From: RGIG4097 sp964550635
Lineage (GTDB): Bacteria; Bacillota; Clostridia; Christensenellales; CAG-917
Length of the DNA: 64,000 nt
Reading direction: 5' to 3'
NCBI GenBank assembly: GCA_964550635.1
Contig: CAZJZV010000006.1
Span: 9,877 to 73,876, forward strand
The translations under genes were made by a program, and so were the position numbers. Position 1 is the stretch's first letter; each line of letters starts with the position of its first letter. Positions 23,176-32,612 of the stretch are shown here, one piece after another. A model generated the notes under the pieces. The model was not told the DNA's origin. It was given only the letters and a program-made list of their open reading frames with translations, and searched no databases.

Positions 23176-24756
23176 TTAACCTCTCGTTTCTTGCTTGTAA
23201 ACGTTGTATTTTGCTTTGAAGTTCTCATCGAAGTAGTAGAGTGTGTTCTCACCTTTCGCGTGGGTGTCATACCAGATTTGCGCAAAGAACGGATTGCTTT
23301 TTGCCTGTCTGTCGAAGTCCCATTTCCCGGGTTCTGAACACGGACACCAATGCCCCGCTTTCAAGACGGTATAGGGGGTTGCCTTGAAACGATGACCGTC
23401 CGCACATTCCCATTCGAGTTTGGTGTACAAATCCCCTTTCGTCATACTTTCACTCACGCACTTTCCGCCCCTGAACGCCGCCGCAGAACGCATATCGTCT
23501 ATATCTAGTTCGGAGTCGGGTTTGCTCTCGTCGTAGCCGTGGTCGAGAAGAAGTCCGAGTCGCTCTACGTTCTTCACGTCTTTCAGTTCGGCATAGTCGA
23601 TGTCCGCGTCGGGAAGTTGACCTTTGCATAGCACCGGGAAATCATCCCAATTTTTAGGCAAACATTCGATGTTGTCCTCGCTTCCGAAATACGCTTTGAC
23701 CTTGCCTTCGTTGCCGTCCTTTATCCACTTGCGCGGAGCGTTTTCGTCCACGAGCAAACGTTGGATTGCAAGTTTGCTGATGAGTGCGGGGGGAAGGATT
23801 TTCGCAAGTTTGTAGTAAGGATGCTTTGCCAAAATCTCTTGCCAATAATCCGCCACGGATTCCTTTTGAAATCCGAACATATTTTCAAGCACGTCGCTGT
23901 CTACAAACCACATACCGTGGAAGTTACGGATACTGTTCCAAGTGGGGCGCATAAACTTTTCCGCCGATCCGCCGATAATTCTAAATCCGAGGTCGAAGGT
24001 GTCGAAGCCCGTTTGTCTGCCCTTTTCACCGCCGCCGATATTGTAGACTTTCTTCCAAAATTCAGGGACTTCGCCGAGAGCGTCGCGCTCTACTATTCTC
24101 GTCATAAGTCGTCCGCTATCCCTTGCCGTCACCCATTCGAGCGGTACGTTGTGGCAGGTGTGGAACATAAGTCCGTCACTCATATTGTCCGCGAGCATAC
24201 GGAAGTGGAGCATAGCCGTTTGACGAAGCACCGCCCAATTTTCGATTTCGCTTTCAAGCACGTATCTCTCTCCCCTGACCTTGTAGCCCGCATAGCAGTC
24301 GTACACACTGGGAAGCAAGGGGTCGCCCACTCTGCCCCAAGGGTGCAGATAGTTTCTATTGCCGTAAACCGCAACCGTGGAGATATGGATGAATTTCGGT
24401 TGATTTTCTCTCACGCTTTCCACCGCTTCGACCATATTTCTTGCGCCGATGAGATTACACTTTTCGGCAAGGTCGGGACGGGAGTCCGAAAGCGGAGGGA
24501 TGACCGCCGCCAAATTCAAAACGTAGTCCGCACCTTGAACGAGTTTGTCGCAGTCAGAGCGGACGGACAAATCGCCGAAGATGATTTCAATCTTGTCGCC
24601 GTATTGTTTTTTCCACTTGCGAGCAAGTTTTCTTTCCTTGGAAGAGTCGAGAAGCAAAACTTTCATCTTGCCCGTAACTTCCGATTCCATCAGTTGAGAA
24701 AGGGTTTCGAGTCCCATATTTCCGCTTGCGCCTGTCAATGCAATAATTTTTTTCAT
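23176..24756 (-). CDS. NAD-dependent epimerase/dehydratase with C-terminal zinc-ribbon-like extension
   Basis: 526 residues. Extended-SDR fold at 1 to about 370: glycine motif TGASGNMG (8-15), NLAAVIPP, catalytic Ser/Thr near 126 and Y155-X3-K159 in CYAGYKV. The C-terminal about 150 residues are extra and contain KCVSES, WECADGHRFKATPYTVLKAGHW and CPC, a pattern like the treble-clef or zinc-ribbon units of the form C-x-x-GH-x-F … WCPxC. Normal SDR epimerases stop near 320-350 residues. Substrate unknown. First gene of a two-gene operon with the EFR1 protein. Confidence 0.8.
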   Translation of the reverse strand: MKKIIALTGASGNMGLETLSQLMESEVTGKMKVLLLDSSKERKLARKWKKQYGDKIEIIFGDLSVRSDCDKLVQGADYVLNLAAVIPPLSDSRPDLAEKCNLIGARNMVEAVESVRENQPKFIHISTVAVYGNRNYLHPWGRVGDPLLPSVYDCYAGYKVRGERYVLESEIENWAVLRQTAMLHFRMLADNMSDGLMFHTCHNVPLEWVTARDSGRLMTRIVERDALGEVPEFWKKVYNIGGGEKGRQTGFDTFDLGFRIIGGSAEKFMRPTWNSIRNFHGMWFVDSDVLENMFGFQKESVADYWQEILAKHPYYKLAKILPPALISKLAIQRLLVDENAPRKWIKDGNEGKVKAYFGSEDNIECLPKNWDDFPVLCKGQLPDADIDYAELKDVKNVERLGLLLDHGYDESKPDSELDIDDMRSAAAFRGGKCVSESMTKGDLYTKLEWECADGHRFKATPYTVLKAGHWCPCSEPGKWDFDRQAKSNPFFAQIWYDTHAKGENTLYYFDENFKAKYNVYKQETRG

Positions 24757-24903
24757 ATCAACCTCCTGTCAATAACATTCTCTCAAATGATTATTACGAC
24801 GTTTTGAAAAAATTCTTACAAAATCATTACGTTTGAAAATGGTTGTTGACTATGAGAAAAATAGGTTATATCCTTATAATATACAAATCAAAGAGGTTAT
24901 ATT

Positions 24904-26229
24904 ATGGCAACCGACAAAAAAGCACTCTATGCAGAGCAGTTTGCAAAAATGTTGAGAATACCCACCGTGACGGACACCGACGTCGCACTTTTCGACGAAC
25001 TTCACGGCGTGATGAAAGAAATCGCACCCGAATTTCACACCCTTGATTGCGCGCGCCCCAGAAATAGCGCGCTCATCTTCAAGTGGGAAGGCAAACGCCA
25101 CGACCGTCCTTTGGTCCTTATGGGACACCAAGACGTCGTCCCCGAAGGCGATTCTTCAAAATGGAAATATCCCCCTTACGCCGGTGTTATCGCGGAAGAC
25201 AGAGTTTGGGGAAGAGGCGCGCTTGACTGCAAATCCACCGTATTTGCAAGCATGGTAGCCGCCAACGAGTTGATGCAAGAAGGTTTCACCCCCGAGCAAG
25301 ATATATACTTCTGCTACGGCGACGACGAAGAAAATTCGGGCGGCGGCGCAAAAGCGGAAGCGGACTATCTCAAAGCACACGGCGTAGTCCCCGCTCTCGT
25401 CCTTGACGAAGGCGGCGGAATGACCACTGCGGACGCATTTCCGCAATACCTTGCCAAAAACGTATGCCTTATGGGTGTATGCGAAAAGGGTTTTGCGGAC
25501 TATCGTTTCTACGCTCCGTCCGTGGGTGGACACAGCAGTACACCCGGGAAGAATACCCCCTTCGTGCGCCTTGCGAAATTCATACTCTACTGCGAAAACC
25601 ACCGCATTTTCGAGCGCAAGACTATCCCCCTTGTCAAAGAAATGCTCTATGAATTTTCAAAGGCGGTCAAACCCATATTTGCGCCCATTGTGAGAAACGC
25701 ATATCATTTCGTCCCCCTTGCGATGAAAGTCATCCCCGACCTTGCGCCCCAACTCAACGCATTCTTCTCCACGACAATGGTATTCACCATGGCGCACGGA
25801 GCGGACGCAAGCAACAACATACCCGACTCCGCATGGGTGCTTGCAAACCTGCGTTACTCCCCGCAAGAAGGCAAGGATAAGTGCTTGAAGAAACTCGAAA
25901 AGATTGCGAAAAAATACGATATAAAAATCGAAATCGACAACTCGAGAGACGCAAGTCCCATTGCGGACACGAAGTCGAAAGAATACAAATACGTCTGCGA
26001 AACTCTCAACAACGTCTTTGGCGAAACGGTGGTTGCGCCCTACCTTATCAGCGGTGGCACGGACTGCAGAAATATGCAAGAACTTTGCCCGACCGCCCTT
26101 CGTTTCACCCCCTTCCTAGTGTCTCTCGAAGAGATGCATCGTTGCCACGCATACGACGAATGTATCACGATAGACGCCCTTGCGCAAGGTGTTGACTTCT
26201 TCAAATCGCTCATCAAAAACTACGACTGA
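24904..26229 (+). CDS. M20-family metallopeptidase (dipeptidase/carboxypeptidase type)
   Basis: 441 residues. M20 ligands and catalytic residues: GHQDVVP (His75, Asp77), GRGALDCK (Asp108), catalytic Glu in DDEENSGG (142-143), GGTDCRN and a late His in EMHRCHAYDE. A dimerisation lid domain lies between about 200 and 330. No signal peptide, so probably cytoplasmic. M20 enzymes of this type hydrolyse dipeptides or N-acyl amino acids. GAGG precedes the ATG by seven bases. Single-gene unit with its own terminator, divergent from the epimerase gene. Confidence 0.9.
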   Translation: MATDKKALYAEQFAKMLRIPTVTDTDVALFDELHGVMKEIAPEFHTLDCARPRNSALIFKWEGKRHDRPLVLMGHQDVVPEGDSSKWKYPPYAGVIAEDRVWGRGALDCKSTVFASMVAANELMQEGFTPEQDIYFCYGDDEENSGGGAKAEADYLKAHGVVPALVLDEGGGMTTADAFPQYLAKNVCLMGVCEKGFADYRFYAPSVGGHSSTPGKNTPFVRLAKFILYCENHRIFERKTIPLVKEMLYEFSKAVKPIFAPIVRNAYHFVPLAMKVIPDLAPQLNAFFSTTMVFTMAHGADASNNIPDSAWVLANLRYSPQEGKDKCLKKLEKIAKKYDIKIEIDNSRDASPIADTKSKEYKYVCETLNNVFGETVVAPYLISGGTDCRNMQELCPTALRFTPFLVSLEEMHRCHAYDECITIDALAQGVDFFKSLIKNYD

Positions 26230-26326
26230 TTGCGCCTTGAAAGAGTCGAAACGCACCCGAAAATCGACCGTGTTTTAACGGTAATGATTTGAACAAAAAT
26301 CGCAAAACGACAACTTTATAAACGTA

Positions 26327-26360
26327 AAATCCGCAGTTCAACTGCGGATTTCGTTTTTTT
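26327..26360 (+). terminator. Terminator of the M20 peptidase gene
   Basis: Eleven-base stem AAATCCGCAGT / ACTGCGGATTT followed by CG and seven T. The remaining bases to 26490 hold a second weaker hairpin (AGATTTTC/GAAAATCT) and nothing coding. Confidence 0.85.
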
Positions 26361-26490
26361 GTGATTATCTCACGACTCGATTGTTTTGATTGCAAGCACC
26401 CTACGTGCTTTCGCTTTGCTAGATTTTCTCACGCGGAAAATCTGTCGTAAAACAACACCCCGCGCGTTTATTTTCTATCAACGTTTCCGC

Positions 26491-27834
26491 CTACGCGGTT
26501 GCACTCTCGAACACGATTTCCCCTGCCACGAGTTTTGCAACGAGTTCGCAGGTGAACTCAATCGTGCCTTCTCCGTCTATCGTGCAAGTTATATCTCCGT
26601 TCCACCAAGTGTAGTAGACAAACTCAACTCCGCTTGCTTGCAGACGACCGCCTTCCGCACAAACCGCACCCGTGGGGTGTCCGTACTTCTTGTTTGCGCT
26701 CACTTCGTAGTCCGTCGCTTCGGCAAATTCGGAATTGATGAAGAGATTATATTTATCCTTTTCTTCCGTGCTTGCGCCCGAACTTCCGACACCTACGCTA
26801 ACCACTGCATACTCAACGTCGATGAAGTCAAGGAAGTCCGCACCCGACGAGTATTTCGCACCGTGATGACCGACTTTCAAAACGTCCGCATCGAAAGTTT
26901 TATCGGTGTAGCCGTCAGACTTCAATTCTTCCAAGAAGTTTTGTTCACTGCTAGTCCTAATCTTCCCGCCTTCACCGTCTTCAAGCGCGTTGGAATCCCC
27001 CGCAAACACGATTTTTCTGTTGTTGTATTCAAGCACGCATATGGGAGACACGTCGTTCAGGTCGTGCGCGTCGCTCGTTTTCATACCCTTGAAATACGCA
27101 TCGTCACGGCAATACATGGTCATCTTGTAGGAGTTGTCCTCCGCCACGATTTCCTGTCTGCCCTCTGTGAAGATGAGATTTGCGGATTTCTCTACACCGC
27201 CGTCGTCAAGGTAAGTCGCATTGACTGCACTCGTGACAAAGTCGTTATACACCTTTGTTTCGACTTTCTTATATTCATTTGACAATCCAAGGTCGTAGTC
27301 GTTGGATTTGATTTTGGGAAGATAGACGTTTTCGACGTATTCCGCCTTGTTTATCGCATCGTCGAGAGAACCGCAGTGATCGGCATCCGTGTGAGTCAAA
27401 AGAACGTAATCGAAAGACGTAACGTTCAATCTGTCCATAGCTTCTTCAACTTCGGTTTTCGAGCCTCTGTCCCCGCCGTCGATAATCATCGTCTTGTCGT
27501 CGGGAAATTGAATGATAGCACAGTCCGCCTGCCCTACGTCGATGAAATTCACGACAAGTTCACCGTCCCCGATTTCAAGCGTACCGCCTTGGTTTCCGCC
27601 GTTTGTGTTTCCGCCGCTCGTACTACCTTGACTGCCCGCGCTTTGACTCGTATCGTCGCCGACGACCATATCCACCAGATCGCTCCACGTGTCAGGGAAT
27701 GCGAAATACAAAACCGCAAACGTGATTGCGATGACAAGCACGATTGCGACGACTGCAATCAACACACCCTTGGGGTTTTTCTTGACTGCTTTTTTGACTG
27801 CTCTTTTTGCTGCGTTGTTTCTCTTGTTAGCCAT
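26491..27834 (-). CDS. Membrane-anchored metallo-beta-lactamase-fold hydrolase (ComEC/Rec2 domain-like)
   Basis: 447 residues. A lysine-rich N-terminus and one transmembrane helix (24-46) are followed by a Ser/Gly/Asn-rich linker (60-85), then an MBL domain: NFIDVGQADC, HTDADH (148-153), FAGDSN and VGHHGAKYS. The VGQGDC-like opening and GHHG are typical of the ComEC C-terminal nuclease family, but the channel part of ComEC is absent, so the domain faces outside on a single anchor. The last 60 residues are beta-rich. It may act on extracellular nucleic acid or phosphodiesters; inferred. The promoter -10 lies six bases from the ATG, so the mRNA appears leaderless. Confidence 0.8.
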   Translation of the reverse strand: MANKRNNAAKRAVKKAVKKNPKGVLIAVVAIVLVIAITFAVLYFAFPDTWSDLVDMVVGDDTSQSAGSQGSTSGGNTNGGNQGGTLEIGDGELVVNFIDVGQADCAIIQFPDDKTMIIDGGDRGSKTEVEEAMDRLNVTSFDYVLLTHTDADHCGSLDDAINKAEYVENVYLPKIKSNDYDLGLSNEYKKVETKVYNDFVTSAVNATYLDDGGVEKSANLIFTEGRQEIVAEDNSYKMTMYCRDDAYFKGMKTSDAHDLNDVSPICVLEYNNRKIVFAGDSNALEDGEGGKIRTSSEQNFLEELKSDGYTDKTFDADVLKVGHHGAKYSSGADFLDFIDVEYAVVSVGVGSSGASTEEKDKYNLFINSEFAEATDYEVSANKKYGHPTGAVCAEGGRLQASGVEFVYYTWWNGDITCTIDGEGTIEFTCELVAKLVAGEIVFESATA

Positions 27835-27840
27835 ACGGCT

Positions 27841-27869
27841 ATTATATAACGAAAACTTTAACCTTGCAA
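27841..27869 (-). promoter_or_regulatory. Predicted promoter of the MBL-fold gene, leaderless arrangement
   Basis: Minus-strand TTGCAA, 17-base spacer, TATAAT, then only AGCCGT before the ATG. There is no Shine-Dalgarno sequence. Confidence 0.5.
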
Positions 27870-27888
27870 CCCCACGCGGTAAATTCTA

Positions 27889-27917
27889 TTGCGTTTTGCG
27901 TGCGCGCGTGATACAAT
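27889..27917 (+). promoter_or_regulatory. Predicted promoter of the CDF transporter gene
   Basis: TTGCGT, 17-base spacer, TACAAT; about 50 bases of leader to the start at 27975. Confidence 0.5.
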
Positions 27918-27974
27918 AATGAAAACGTCGCGACTCATCGCGAATGGGCAAACGACACAAAACAATGTTTATCG

Positions 27975-28850
27975 ATGCAAAAGGATATGATAAAACGCTT
28001 TTCCCAAAATTTAGACGAGAGAACGAAGCAATCTATGCTTCTTGTTTTCATAGGCGTGATTGCAAGCATTGCGCTTGCGGTGATCAAACTTCACGTCGGT
28101 CTTTCGTCAAACAGCATAACCATTTTGCTCGATGCTACCAACAGTTTTCTCGACGTCGTCACCTACCTTATCACTTTCATTGCAATAATCGTCGCGGTGC
28201 TACCGAAGAAGAATTACGGACGCGCGGAATACCTTGCAAGTTTCGTGGTATCCGTGGTTGCGGTGGTGTTTGGCGGGCTATTCTTTTTCCGCTCTCTCAA
28301 TAGACTTGCAATGCCCGAGCCGATTTGGTTTGGTTGGCAAAATCTCATAATGCTTGCGGTCACTATCCCCGTCAAACTCTTGCTTGCATTCTTCTTCAGA
28401 AGTTTCGGAAAACGGCATTCGTCGTCCGCTCTCACCGCCATATCTCTCGACTGCTTTTTGGACGTATTCATCACTGCGACTTCCCTTGTTTCCTTTGCGG
28501 TTTCGGGGAGCGTAGACTACGCGGTCGATGCGATAGTCGGCATTGTTTTGAGCGTGCTCGTCGTCGTCATCGGGGTGAAGATGGTCGCATCCAACGTGAA
28601 ACTCATCGTCAAAGGCAGGGACTTTTCGGGTGAGAAAATTCAAATCCTTATGGCATGCAAACAAAAAGGACTCACCGTCAAAGACGTGGTTTTCCACGAC
28701 TACGGAGTGAGCACGGGAGTTTGCACCGTCACCGTTGAATTTGACGGAGATATGGACGAGTTTTTCGTCATTTCGCAAGCACTCTGCGACGACTTGTCGG
28801 CGCGCACCGCTCTCGCCGTGTCCGTCCTACCCGTCCCAAAGCAAGATTGA
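27975..28850 (+). CDS. Cation diffusion facilitator (CDF) family transporter
   Basis: 291 residues with six hydrophobic helices in the first 210. CDF metal-site pattern is visible: DATNSFLDV in helix 2 and SLDCFLDVFI in helix 5, each giving two Asp, with Asp replacing the His seen in zinc-specific members. The C-terminal about 75 residues form the cytoplasmic beta-alpha domain (VVFHDYGVSTGVCTVTVEF). CDF proteins export divalent metals; the all-Asp site hints at manganese or iron rather than zinc, but that is inference. The start is uncertain: ATG 27975 lacks a clear ribosome site, and ATG 27987 is possible. Confidence 0.8.
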   Translation: MQKDMIKRFSQNLDERTKQSMLLVFIGVIASIALAVIKLHVGLSSNSITILLDATNSFLDVVTYLITFIAIIVAVLPKKNYGRAEYLASFVVSVVAVVFGGLFFFRSLNRLAMPEPIWFGWQNLIMLAVTIPVKLLLAFFFRSFGKRHSSSALTAISLDCFLDVFITATSLVSFAVSGSVDYAVDAIVGIVLSVLVVVIGVKMVASNVKLIVKGRDFSGEKIQILMACKQKGLTVKDVVFHDYGVSTGVCTVTVEFDGDMDEFFVISQALCDDLSARTALAVSVLPVPKQD

Positions 28851-28920
28851 CTTTATATGCGCACGCGTGTATAATAATCAATAATAATCAATATTTACGG
28901 CTCCGCCGTCAAAGGTAAGT

Positions 28921-30387
28921 ATGGAAGAAAACGTAAATCTCAATGAAGAAATCGCCGAAAACGAGCAAAACGATGAAATCGTAGACGTCGCTCAAGACGA
29001 GAAAAAAGGTATCCTTGCAGATATGCCCAAGGGCAAGAAAACCCAAAAAGTTCTCACCCCCGAACAAAAGAAAAAAAGACGCTTGAAAGCAATCATCATC
29101 ACGACTTCCGTCGTGCTCATGCTTGCAATCTTTTTCGGTGTTTGCGCGATAGTCAACGTGACGGGCACCAACGCTCTCATCGAGCAGGGCAAACGTCAAA
29201 CCGCAGTCGTCTACGGAGAGGGAGAACAACTCGTCCCCGTCAAAGACACGGACGGCTACTGGACTTTCACCACGGACAGAGATTTGAAAGTCATGCAATT
29301 CACCGACGTCCATATCGGCGGTGGCTGCTTCTCCCAACAAAAAGACGCGTGGGCAATGAATGCGGTCGCGAATATGATACGCTCCGAAAAACCCGACCTT
29401 GTCGTAGTAACCGGGGATATTGCCTACCCCGTTCCCTTCCAAGCGGGCACTTTCAACAACCTTAACGCAACGAAAATTTTCTCGAATATGATGGAATCTC
29501 TCGGCGTGTATTGGACTTTTGCATTCGGCAACCACGACACCGAAGCGTACAGTATGTATACGCGTGAAGACATTTGCGACTACTACGAGAGCGCAGGACT
29601 CAAATATTGTCTTTTCAACCGCGGATTTGCAGGCGAAGAGCACGGCTACGGCAATAATATCATAAAAGTCAAAAATTCGAGCGGAATCGTCACCCAAGCA
29701 ATCGTCACTTTCGACAGTCACAGCTACACAGACGGCGACTATTTCGGAATTGCGTGGAAATACGACAATATCCACCAAAGCCAAGTTGATTGGTACGAGG
29801 GTGCGATGAAGTCCTTCCAAGCAAAAAACGTCGAAATCGCAACCGCAAATTCAATCGAATACACCAAAACCGCAGTGGACAACCTTGCATTCTTCCACAT
29901 TCCTTTGAAGGAGTATAGAAACGCATGGGCAAACGTCATCGAAACCTACGGAAACTCCGAAACTATGCCCAAAGCAGGGGACGTATTCACAGGCGCGGAC
30001 GGTAGCACTACCACTTATCTCTACGGCAATATGGGCGAGAGCGATAAGAACAAAAACGGCACGAGAACTTACGGCGTTTTCTGCGGATACAAGACGGACG
30101 TCCTTTTCGATACGGGACTTGAAAACGGATTGCAAGGCATATTCTGCGGACACGACCACTACAACAACTTCTCCGTCGAATACAAAAAGCACGCGGACGA
30201 CGAAAGGTCTATCCGCTTGACTTACGGCATGAGCGTGGACTACCTTGCCTACGTCGGAATTTACAAGGAACACTCCCAACGCGGCACGACGGTCATCACC
30301 GTCAGTCCCGACGGAAGTTTCGACGTCCAAGCGAAAAACTACTACTCCGACTATCAATACGATAGGGAAGTTCAGGGCAAAGACTAA
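28921..30387 (+). CDS. Membrane-anchored calcineurin-like metallophosphoesterase
   Basis: 488 residues. An acidic and lysine-rich cytoplasmic N-terminus precedes one transmembrane helix (57-80); the catalytic domain is therefore outside the cell. Metallophosphoesterase ligands: FTDVHIG (Asp129, His131), GDIAYP (Asp166), GNHD (Asn204, His205), TFDSHSY and GHDHYNN. Typical size for secreted family members. The physiological substrate is unknown. AAAGG precedes the start by six bases, and the stop overlaps the ung start by one base, making a three-gene unit with ung and the DUF896 gene. Confidence 0.88.
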   Translation: MEENVNLNEEIAENEQNDEIVDVAQDEKKGILADMPKGKKTQKVLTPEQKKKRRLKAIIITTSVVLMLAIFFGVCAIVNVTGTNALIEQGKRQTAVVYGEGEQLVPVKDTDGYWTFTTDRDLKVMQFTDVHIGGGCFSQQKDAWAMNAVANMIRSEKPDLVVVTGDIAYPVPFQAGTFNNLNATKIFSNMMESLGVYWTFAFGNHDTEAYSMYTREDICDYYESAGLKYCLFNRGFAGEEHGYGNNIIKVKNSSGIVTQAIVTFDSHSYTDGDYFGIAWKYDNIHQSQVDWYEGAMKSFQAKNVEIATANSIEYTKTAVDNLAFFHIPLKEYRNAWANVIETYGNSETMPKAGDVFTGADGSTTTYLYGNMGESDKNKNGTRTYGVFCGYKTDVLFDTGLENGLQGIFCGHDHYNNFSVEYKKHADDERSIRLTYGMSVDYLAYVGIYKEHSQRGTTVITVSPDGSFDVQAKNYYSDYQYDREVQGKD

Positions 30388-31055
30388 TGGTCAATATCGG
30401 CAACAGTTGGGACAACGTTCTGAAAGAGGACTTCAACAGCGAAAACTACTTGCGTCTTCGCGCATTTCTTGCGGAAGAATACCGCCGTCACGTCGTCTAC
30501 CCCGATATGCACGACATCTTCAACGCGCTCAAAGCGACTCCGTATGAAAAGGTCAAAGTCGTACTTCTCGGGCAAGACCCCTACCACAATCCCGGGCAGG
30601 CGCACGGTATGTGTTTCTCGGTGAAACCGGGCGTGGACACTCCCCCGTCCCTTGTCAACGTATTCAAGGAAATCAAAGACGACGTCGGGATTGAAAACAC
30701 GTCTCCCTATCTCGTCGGATGGGCGCAACAAGGGGTACTCCTGCTCAACACCGTCCTGACCGTCAGAGCAGGCGAAGCAAATAGCCATAAGGGCAAAGGA
30801 TGGGAAGTTCTGACGGACAGTATCATCCGTCACCTGAACGACAGAAAAGAACCTATCGTCTTTATGCTTTGGGGCGCAAACGCACGAAGCAAAAAGGCAC
30901 TGATAACCTCCCCCCAACACCTAATACTCGAATGCGCGCATCCGTCCCCACTATCCGCCTACAACGGATTTTTCGGGTGCAAACACTTCTCGAAATGCAA
31001 CGCATTCCTGCAGAACCACGGAGAAACGCCAATAGACTGGCATACGCAATTATGA
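30387..31055 (+). CDS. ung: Uracil-DNA glycosylase
   Basis: 222 residues, normal length. Family-1 signatures are intact: GQDPYHNPGQAHG with catalytic Asp64, LLLNTVLTV, MLWGANARSKK and HPSPLSAYNGFFGC. Removes uracil from DNA arising from cytosine deamination or dUTP misincorporation. Start overlaps the preceding stop (TAATG), and the stop overlaps the next ATG (ATGA), so it sits in the middle of a tightly coupled operon. Confidence 0.96.
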   Translation: MVNIGNSWDNVLKEDFNSENYLRLRAFLAEEYRRHVVYPDMHDIFNALKATPYEKVKVVLLGQDPYHNPGQAHGMCFSVKPGVDTPPSLVNVFKEIKDDVGIENTSPYLVGWAQQGVLLLNTVLTVRAGEANSHKGKGWEVLTDSIIRHLNDRKEPIVFMLWGANARSKKALITSPQHLILECAHPSPLSAYNGFFGCKHFSKCNAFLQNHGETPIDWHTQL

Positions 31056-31261
31056 TAACAGAACAAGAAATCCAAAGAATAAACGAACTCGCAAGAAAAT
31101 CCAAGTCCGAAGGACTGACCGACGACGAAAAGAACGAACAAGCCGCACTCCGCCAAAAATACGTGGATGCAGTTGTCGGCAATCTCCGCGGACAACTGAA
31201 CAACACCGTCGTCGTCCACCCCGACGGCACCAAACACCCCGTCTCCCCCAAAAAGAAATAG
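31052..31261 (+). CDS. DUF896-family small protein
   Basis: 69 residues: ITEQEIQRINELARKSKSEG, then EKNEQAALRQKYVDAVVGN and a basic tail HPVSPKKK. This two-helix pattern with LTDDEKNEQ is diagnostic of DUF896 (YnzC-like) of Firmicutes. The start overlaps the ung stop codon by four bases. Function unknown; in Bacillus, relatives are linked to the SOS region. Confidence 0.88.
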   Translation: MITEQEIQRINELARKSKSEGLTDDEKNEQAALRQKYVDAVVGNLRGQLNNTVVVHPDGTKHPVSPKKK

Positions 31262-31301
31262 TATTTTATCGTGCGCTCCCAAAGGGTGCGTATATCATTA
31301 G

Positions 31302-31328
31302 AAAAGCACTCCCGTAGGAGTGCTTTTC
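31302..31328. terminator. Terminator after DUF896, shared with the macro-domain operon
   Basis: Stem AAAAGCACTCC / GGAGTGCTTTT with a short loop, preceded by a GTATATCATTAG unit like those in the array at 34398-34470. Located between convergent genes. Confidence 0.75.
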
Positions 31329-31416
31329 CTATTTGCGCAACAGATTTAATAATACATATGGAGTTAATAAAACGAAAGGAGTTTTTTTGTTCTGTTGCGC
31401 TACACCACAGGCTATT

Positions 31417-32565
31417 TTACTTAATGCAGTTTTTGAGTGCTCTTGCCGCGCTTTCCGTGCCCGCAATTGTGAATTGTATTCCGTCTTGCAGTCCGAAAAG
31501 TTTGTCCATATCGTACAAGGTGCGTTGTTTGCCGATAGGTCCGAACATTCCGTCCATATAGTTCATGAAGAACAAGTCGAGTTTGCTGTTGGGGCTTGGC
31601 ATATGCTCGCACAGCGACATGAAAGTCACAAATTCCGACTTGTTGAGATTGAGCAGGACGGTGAACCGATACACGTCGAGTTTCGAGATCGTATATTGCG
31701 TGGATATTTTTTGACGCTTGCGGCAATCGTACTCTTTAAGCACGCGCTTTCTGTTCAGATTTTTTTGTGCGCAGTAGTCTTCGACGAAGTCGTACTGTCT
31801 GAAATATCCACCGCTATTAGGCGGATAGTTTGGCGTGAACATTTCATCGGGGTTGACGTCCGCCATAAACTGCACTATATCGTAAATCAAATCCGCTTGA
31901 CTGGGCATTTCGGCAAGTTCTTCTGCGTAATACGCATACGATTTCTTGTTTTTTGTTTTTTTGCTGGGAAAATCAATACATTCATCGCATTCGATGACAC
32001 CACCGAAACACTGATCGGTCATTTCGATATACGCTTCGTTGATGAGCCTGCGCCTACGCTCGAAGTTCCTGCTCGGTTGCGGAGAGCGACGAAGATAACC
32101 GATTACGGTTGCGTTTATAATTTCTTCACCGATCTTCTCTTCGCGCTCGGAGATCTCGGACAAGACGTCCGTTATCACGTTGTAGACTTCCGCATTCGTA
32201 TATCCGTTTGCGCCAGTGCCAATAAAAGGCAAGCCGATAGTTTTGTATCCGCGCTCAATTGCGCAATCCACGACTGACTTGTACGCTTTTCGCAGTTCAC
32301 TGCACTTCGCGTCGTCGTTTTTCCTGATCGGCGTTACGATATGGATAACGTGTTTGCAACCCAAATCACCGCCGTCGGTTTCGACAATTTTTCCGTACTG
32401 CATATCGTGCAGGGAATTTATCATTCTCGTCACGCTCGGACGATTTATTCCCGCGATTAATTTCTTGCACAGTTTCCCGTAAGACGAGCCTTCCGTCCCA
32501 AGACTGTTCAGGACTGCGTCGCCTACGTACGTTAGAGCATCACCATATATGACTGAAAATGCCAT
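31417..32565 (-). CDS. Macro-domain protein with a C-terminal helical domain
   Basis: 382 residues. Residues 1 to about 150 form a macro domain: SVIYGDALTYVGDAVLNSLG opens it and IGLPFIGTGANGYTNAEVYNVI is the ribose/phosphate loop. The canonical NAAN is reduced to NSLG and the G-rich loop to EGSSYGKL, so binding of ADP-ribose may be altered. Residues about 270-382 match the helical unit often attached to macro domains in Clostridia (LLNLNKSEFVTFMSLC … MPSPNSKLDLFFMNYM … LYDMDKLFGLQD). It is the last gene of a three-gene block that also holds an ADP-ribosylglycohydrolase relative, so a role in ADP-ribose recognition is likely. Confidence 0.75.
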   Translation of the reverse strand: MAFSVIYGDALTYVGDAVLNSLGTEGSSYGKLCKKLIAGINRPSVTRMINSLHDMQYGKIVETDGGDLGCKHVIHIVTPIRKNDDAKCSELRKAYKSVVDCAIERGYKTIGLPFIGTGANGYTNAEVYNVITDVLSEISEREEKIGEEIINATVIGYLRRSPQPSRNFERRRRLINEAYIEMTDQCFGGVIECDECIDFPSKKTKNKKSYAYYAEELAEMPSQADLIYDIVQFMADVNPDEMFTPNYPPNSGGYFRQYDFVEDYCAQKNLNRKRVLKEYDCRKRQKISTQYTISKLDVYRFTVLLNLNKSEFVTFMSLCEHMPSPNSKLDLFFMNYMDGMFGPIGKQRTLYDMDKLFGLQDGIQFTIAGTESAARALKNCIK

Positions 32566-32612
32566 GACTCACCTTTCCTTATAATTTGATTTTTGATTTA
32601 CGTTGTTTGCAA

